Assembly: GCA_026018925.1 (NCBI GenBank) | Contig: JAKSZU010000012.1 | Location: 48,961,207 to 49,025,206, forward strand | From: Tupaia tana | Taxonomy: Eukaryota > Chordata > Mammalia > Scandentia > Tupaiidae | Direction: 5' to 3' | DNA: 64,000 nucleotides | In this document: positions 27,536-33,500 of the stretch, in pieces | Numbering within the stretch: position 1 is the first letter of the stretch | Layout: every line of letters begins with the position of its first letter | The notes under the pieces: generated by a model | The model's database searches: none | Seen by the model: the letters and a program-made list of their open reading frames with translations, nothing else | Told to the model about the DNA's origin: nothing | Position numbers and translations under genes: made by a program

Positions 27536-30500
27536 GTAGGGGAAGAGAAGAGTTTCTATGAAATTCATATTTGAGCAATATTTATTTCTTCCAAAGCACT
27601 TCACACATCCTGTATAATCTTCGTGGCAATCCTGTGAAACATTTTCGCAGTTGAGAGCATTAAGTTTAGAGAGATTAAATGTCACTATCTTATATTCTCT
27701 CCAAGATAGCAGGGACAATACACTTAACCACTTCACATAACTGTGCTTAAAAGACATTTTTTTTTTGGGGGGGGAGAGGTTTTTGCTATAGGGCGTGTGC
27801 GCTCACCAGAAAGACAGAGAGAGACAGAGAGACAGAAAGCAAGAAATCACCCCCCAGGGGGGATGGCCACGCCACAATCCCTTCTTCTCCATTCTCCTCT
27901 CGGGATCTTGGGCACGCACGCACATGCGCCCAGTGTGAGTTTAAGGCACCGGGTCCGGGACACGAACCACGGTTAACTACATGGGAGTCCAGTGACATAG
28001 CCATAATGCTAACTGCTGGTCCCAAAGACATGGTTTTTACACTAGTTACTGTCAATCCAGGAGATACCTAAGAGTTGTCCTGGAACTCCTGGGAACTGTG
28101 TCATGGCTCTATAACACACCTTTGCAGATTTCTTTTCCTCAATTCCCTGTCCTTTCCTCCACTCCCTGTGAAACAGAACATTTATCCTCATGCATTCCCT
28201 TAGAGTTCCTTTCCCCCTCTCCTTGCCAGTTCCCTTCTGAAATACTGAACTTTGCAACTTTTGCCTGGTAAAATTCTCCTTATCGTTCAGGTTCTATGCC
28301 ATTTGCTACCCATTTTTTTGAAATGTTCTCCCAGCCCATGGGAAGTGTAGGGTGCATATCTTGACTATGCCAGATGTACACTGAGGTTTGAACACTTTTC
28401 ATGAGGTGCCTTAAGTGGGGCACGGATACCACTGTGCATTCTAGTGCCTGATGCGGTGTCTGGCAGTTACCAGGACTCGATAAACTGTGCTGTAATTTAT
28501 TCAAGACTTCTGACTACTTTGACATTTACTCATTTATCATTGCTGAGTACCTTTCTAGCTGCTGTGAGACATGCAAATAGTCAAGCATTCCTCAAGTAGC
28601 TTACAGTTTAAAACAGAGTTAAAAGACAAGCATGTGAGTGACTATGAGTCAGAATGCGCCACAAGAGAGATGATAACAAAATTCAAGTCGGCAGGAAATC
28701 TGATTACACCGCTTCCCTGCCGAAATCCCTTCCAACTTCCCCTTATGTCAGGACCAAAATCCCCTCCACTTACCAACCTCCGTGAACCCTTTGCACCTAG
28801 TGCACCTGCCCACATTTCCTGCCCACATTTCCAACACTCTAGCCTTCGATCTTTCCCCATCGTCAGGCTTCTCTGGTTCCGGACCTCTTAGAAAGGTTGA
28901 TCCCTCCCCCAGACACTGTGGCATCCTCTTCTCTGCTCATCCTTCAGATTAAAAGATCATTTCATCAAGGGAGCCACTCTGGGCTGCCCTGCCCAGGTCA
29001 AACTCACATTCCTTTTTTTTTTTTTTTTATACTCTTATCTTGATGTGCAATTACACATGTGTTTGCATGGTTAATTTAGTAGGTATTTGTCTCCCTCACT
29101 AGACTCTCAATCCCATAAGAACAGGCATCAGGGTGTTTGTTCATGGCCGTATTTCCCATGCATGGCATGTCCTAGGGGATATTGATTGAATAAGTGAAAT
29201 AATGTCGATGTGGAGAGCATTTTGTGAAATGGGTAACAAATGCTTAGGACCTGGATGATACAGAGAATTTCAGCAGGCAAAAGTGGCAAAGGACAACATT
29301 TCAGTAGAAACTCATGAAAAGTTAGGGGGAAGATGTCAAGGAATTCCAAGGCAATACAAGAAGATAAAAGGGCCTCTGTCTGGCAGGAATAGAGGAAACT
29401 ATAAGGCATAGAAGAAAGGTACGTTATAGACAATTATTACAGGCACAGAGGCCTGGATGCCATGCTGCCATGCTTTAGTTCATTGGCAATGAGGAGCCAG
29501 AGAAGTTTGTTAAGCGAAGTGACAAGACACAGAAGTGCTCTGTTAATTAGTTCCGAGTAAATGCAAGTGTTGGCAGTGAAAAACGATAAAGAAAAGACTG
29601 GCTAGAGAGACCCTGCAGAGGTGAAATGGGTAGGACTTGACTATGGGCAACCGAATGCTTTCTAAGTAAAGTTTCAGGACTACCTCCTTCAGAATCTCCT
29701 GGGCTACAGATAAACAATTCCCTTGAGACTTATGGGTCAGCATCTCCAGGGAGTGGGCCTGGGAATCTGATAGGAAGGACCACCCAGAGTTTCTAGCATG
29801 CACACTCAACTTTCAACAGTGCTGGGCCAGATGGTCTATGTGCCTATACATACAAGGCACCTAAAACAGACGCTGAATGACGGAATGAGTCCAAGAATCC
29901 TGAGGCTTTGACCTCAGAAAAGTAGTAGAATGGCGCCACCAATCAGGCACAGGGGTGTCAAGAGGAAGAGCTGGATTTTGGAGGGAAAGTTGTTGAGTTC
30001 ATTTTAGTCCTCGAGAGTAGTTACAGACAGTAAGATATCAGAACTAAAGTTCGGGACAAGTGAGAGTTTTCATTCTCTGATTATTTTTTAAATGTACTAG
30101 CTAGCCCTGGACTTCTCTAGAATCAAGACCATTTAGTTAGATAATCTGAGGTAAAGTCATCTTATCCTAAGGTACAGTGACCCAAGGAAAGGGTTCTAAT
30201 AGGATAGGGATAGAGAGGGTTTATAAACTGAAAAGAAAGAAAAAGAAAAGAAGGAAAATGGGCTTTTTCCTAACCACTTCTAGACACCAGCATTCCAAAG
30301 TACTCAAAATGTTTTGGCTCCTGGGAAATGGAAGGCAATGCCTTCTATTCACGACTGAGGTCTCTAGGGCGTTTCACTCACATCTATGCAAGGGACTCAC
30401 TGCTGTTAGAGCATGCACCGTGTCCCAAAGATTCCAGGCCTCTCTTACTAGTGTTTCCCACCCTCACTAGAATGCTCCACAGACTTGCATGTTCTGTTAT

Positions 30501-33500
30501 TGCCATTTCTACATGCCTGCAACAGTGCCTGTATGATATAATGGTTCTACAGCCATTCACCGACTGAAGGAGTAGGACATGGGACATTTGACTCAAAACC
30601 TCCACTCTGCTACTGACTAGTCATAACCCCCGAACAACTTGAACTCTCAACTTGTTTCTTTCCTATAAAATGGGAATAAAAATAGGCTCTTCCTAAGACC
30701 GTCCTGAGGGTTAAATAAAGATAATGTGTGCAATGTGCTTGGCGCAATGCAGACATGGTGCATCTTCCATACTGTAACTACCATACGGTCGTCATGGGGT
30801 CTGTCTGCCTAGTCCACTTCCATGCTCACCCAGAGTAGGGGTTATGTAGGCGGAGCCTAAAAATCAGCTCAATCCTTAAGTCAAACCCACTGTCTACCTT
30901 AAAGACAAAAAGGAAACAAAACTCACACAGAATACTCTAGGCTGGGAAGAACCCTCAGTCACAGCATGCTGCTGCTTCTTAACATCATCACAGGTGCAGG
31001 GACCAAAGCCATTCACCTGCTGATCTGAGTGATGGAAGGAAAGAAAAAAGGAAGCAGAAAGTCCTAGAACTGCTCTTCTGCAGAGGAAAATGAGGCCCAA
31101 GCAATTAAAGGTCTTGTTCGAAGTCACGTAATAAGCAGCGAGTCTGAGACGACACCTTGAGTCATGTCTCCCATACCTAGTCTGGATCTTCCCTATTCTG
31201 CTCCTGGGGCCCTGCAGTTGGCCGAATCAGGAGTGTTGGAAGAGATCCAGGAAAGTGATACACTCTAGCCACCTTTCTACAACAGGAAAAAAGGCAGCCC
31301 CTTCCTCTCTAGCTCACTGTTCCCATCCCTTCTTCCAGACTCTCTAGCCCCAAATGCTTAGAGATCAACACAGAATGCAAATGAGTTCAGACCCCTCGCG
31401 GTCTGATGAAGAAGGGCCCAGGGCAAACACTGGCTGGCCAGAAGGGTGTCTGCAACCTCCCAGCCATCTCCCTGGAGACAGACTAGATGAGGCCAGGAGC
31501 CCAGGGAAGTGGAGAGACTGAGGACCTGCTCAGAGCGAGGCAGGCAACTTCTACAAAGACAAACACCCACATGGAGAATGTCCCCAGAGAGAGCCCCCAC
31601 ATAGAAGAGGCAACAAAGAAAAGAGAGGAATCGCCTCTGGGCAGGGGACTTCCAGCTCTCTTTTGTTTATAGGAATGTTTCTGGTTCCCAGCTTTAAACT
31701 ATGGCTTGGGATGGTGGGAAATTTAATTAAACATTGCCAGGGCTTGGCTAAGGTTGCCTGGGAGCTGGTGGCTTAGCGTTCCTACCCTGTTACAGCCTCA
31801 TCATTGAGCTACAGTGAGAGGAACTGAGTGTGTCTTGGCGAAGAAGGTGGAGGCTCAGAGCTCTCAACGCCCAGGAACCCAGACTCTATTCTATTCTGAC
31901 AAGCTCCTTGACAGGCTGTGTTCGTGAAAATTCAGCCCTGTACCTTTAGCATCCAGGACAGGGCCAGGTTCAGAGAAGGGGGGTTGCTCAGAGGAGAGAG
32001 GTAACCAACTGACTGTAGGAAAGTGGATGGAACCAAAGCAGTTCGAGTGAAAAACACACTCTGAGGCTATCTTTAAAATGATCCAGAGCTGGTTCTCTAC
32101 CTCCATCTAAAAATCCAGAGAGCCCCAGGCTCTGACTAAACTGCCAACCACCGGGCAGTAGGTTAGCCTGTCCTCACGGTAAGAGTGATCAGACCATGGG
32201 AAGGAGCTTCTTTCAGACCAGTTTGCTCTATAACTTCGCTGCTGTCAAGTGGTTCTGCAGGTCAGGACCCATCCTAGGTAACCCCCAAAGATGATAACTT
32301 TGCCCTTCTCAAATGTGAGAGAGGCTTGGACCTTCCTAACACCTGAGTGGTTCTCCATACGCTGCAAAGATTTAGTCCAAACTAAAAAAGCTAAAAACTG
32401 ATAGTTTTTGGTTTTTTGTTGTTTCAGTTTTGAGTGAGACTTGAATTCCCTGCCAGGTTCCTTAGCTGCTAGTCTCCCTGGTCCCACCTTCAGGGCTCAG
32501 CTCCCCGACACACAAGCACCCTCCACTCTTGCCCATCTGATGTCTCTACCCTCCCTTCCGCAATCTATCCCTTCCACAAGTTGTACAATTAATTACAATC
32601 TCTCCCTCCCTTCCAGCCACACTTAGTCCTCATTTTCAATCTTCCCACTTTCTTCCTTATTCTGTCGTCCTCCCAGTCCCTCTCGCTCCAAGTCCCTCCC
32701 TTCTCCACGAAGGGTTAAGCTCCTCCAGATGCTCATATTTCCAGAATCCTTTCCCCCAGAAAGCTTTACTCAATCACCCAGTGTCTGCAGAGTCAAAGAG
32801 GTTGTTGGGAATCATGACTAAGATGGGGGTTTGAAAGTGGAAAGATACCCCTTTCCCATGACAATCCAAATTAGCACACAGGATGTGGGGGCTTTCCAAG
32901 GAAGCTGAGATGCCCTTTTCAGACAGCTGTTCTCTGAGCCATGGGGCCGCCTCGTCATCTTCTCAGCGCTCCCCTCACTACACCTGCTCTCCAGCCTCCT
33001 TGGTTACACTCATGGGACAGCCAGCCAGAATTCCGGACCTCACCCCCTCACCCCGCGTCACTGAGACATTACTGGGGAGACGGAGACTTGTCCAGGTCAT
33101 CAGTTAAGCCTGGATACGCTGAACCAAGCAAAAGAGGTGCACCCATGTCCTTCTCCCCCTCCTGCAATAGCCTGCCCCCACCCTCACCCCCCTGACCTCC
33201 ACTCTGCAAGCTCCCTTACTTTTTCCTTCCTGGAAAGGCTGGTTAGCTGGGAAGTCAGGGTGAGGCCATAGAGTCAACTTTAGGCTCATGAAAAGATAGG
33301 AGTTCAGCCCTCTGGGAAGACAGTGTCCATCATAGTTTCAGGAGGAAGCTGGCTAGGGGACAGTTTCTCCTTAGGAATGTGCCTCCTCCTCCTCCAGGGA
33401 CAAAGGGAGGGCCTTCCCTGCCAGGCATTCCAGAGCTGCAGCCCTCCCCGCCTCTCTCCATCTGCTCTGGCCTGTTGCTTCAGCGCTCGGAGTGATCGAG

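Noticed and set aside
30177-30470. Plus-strand open frame of 97 codons in DTX4 intron 1
   Set aside because: No protein similarity recognised; consistent with chance in unique intron DNA.
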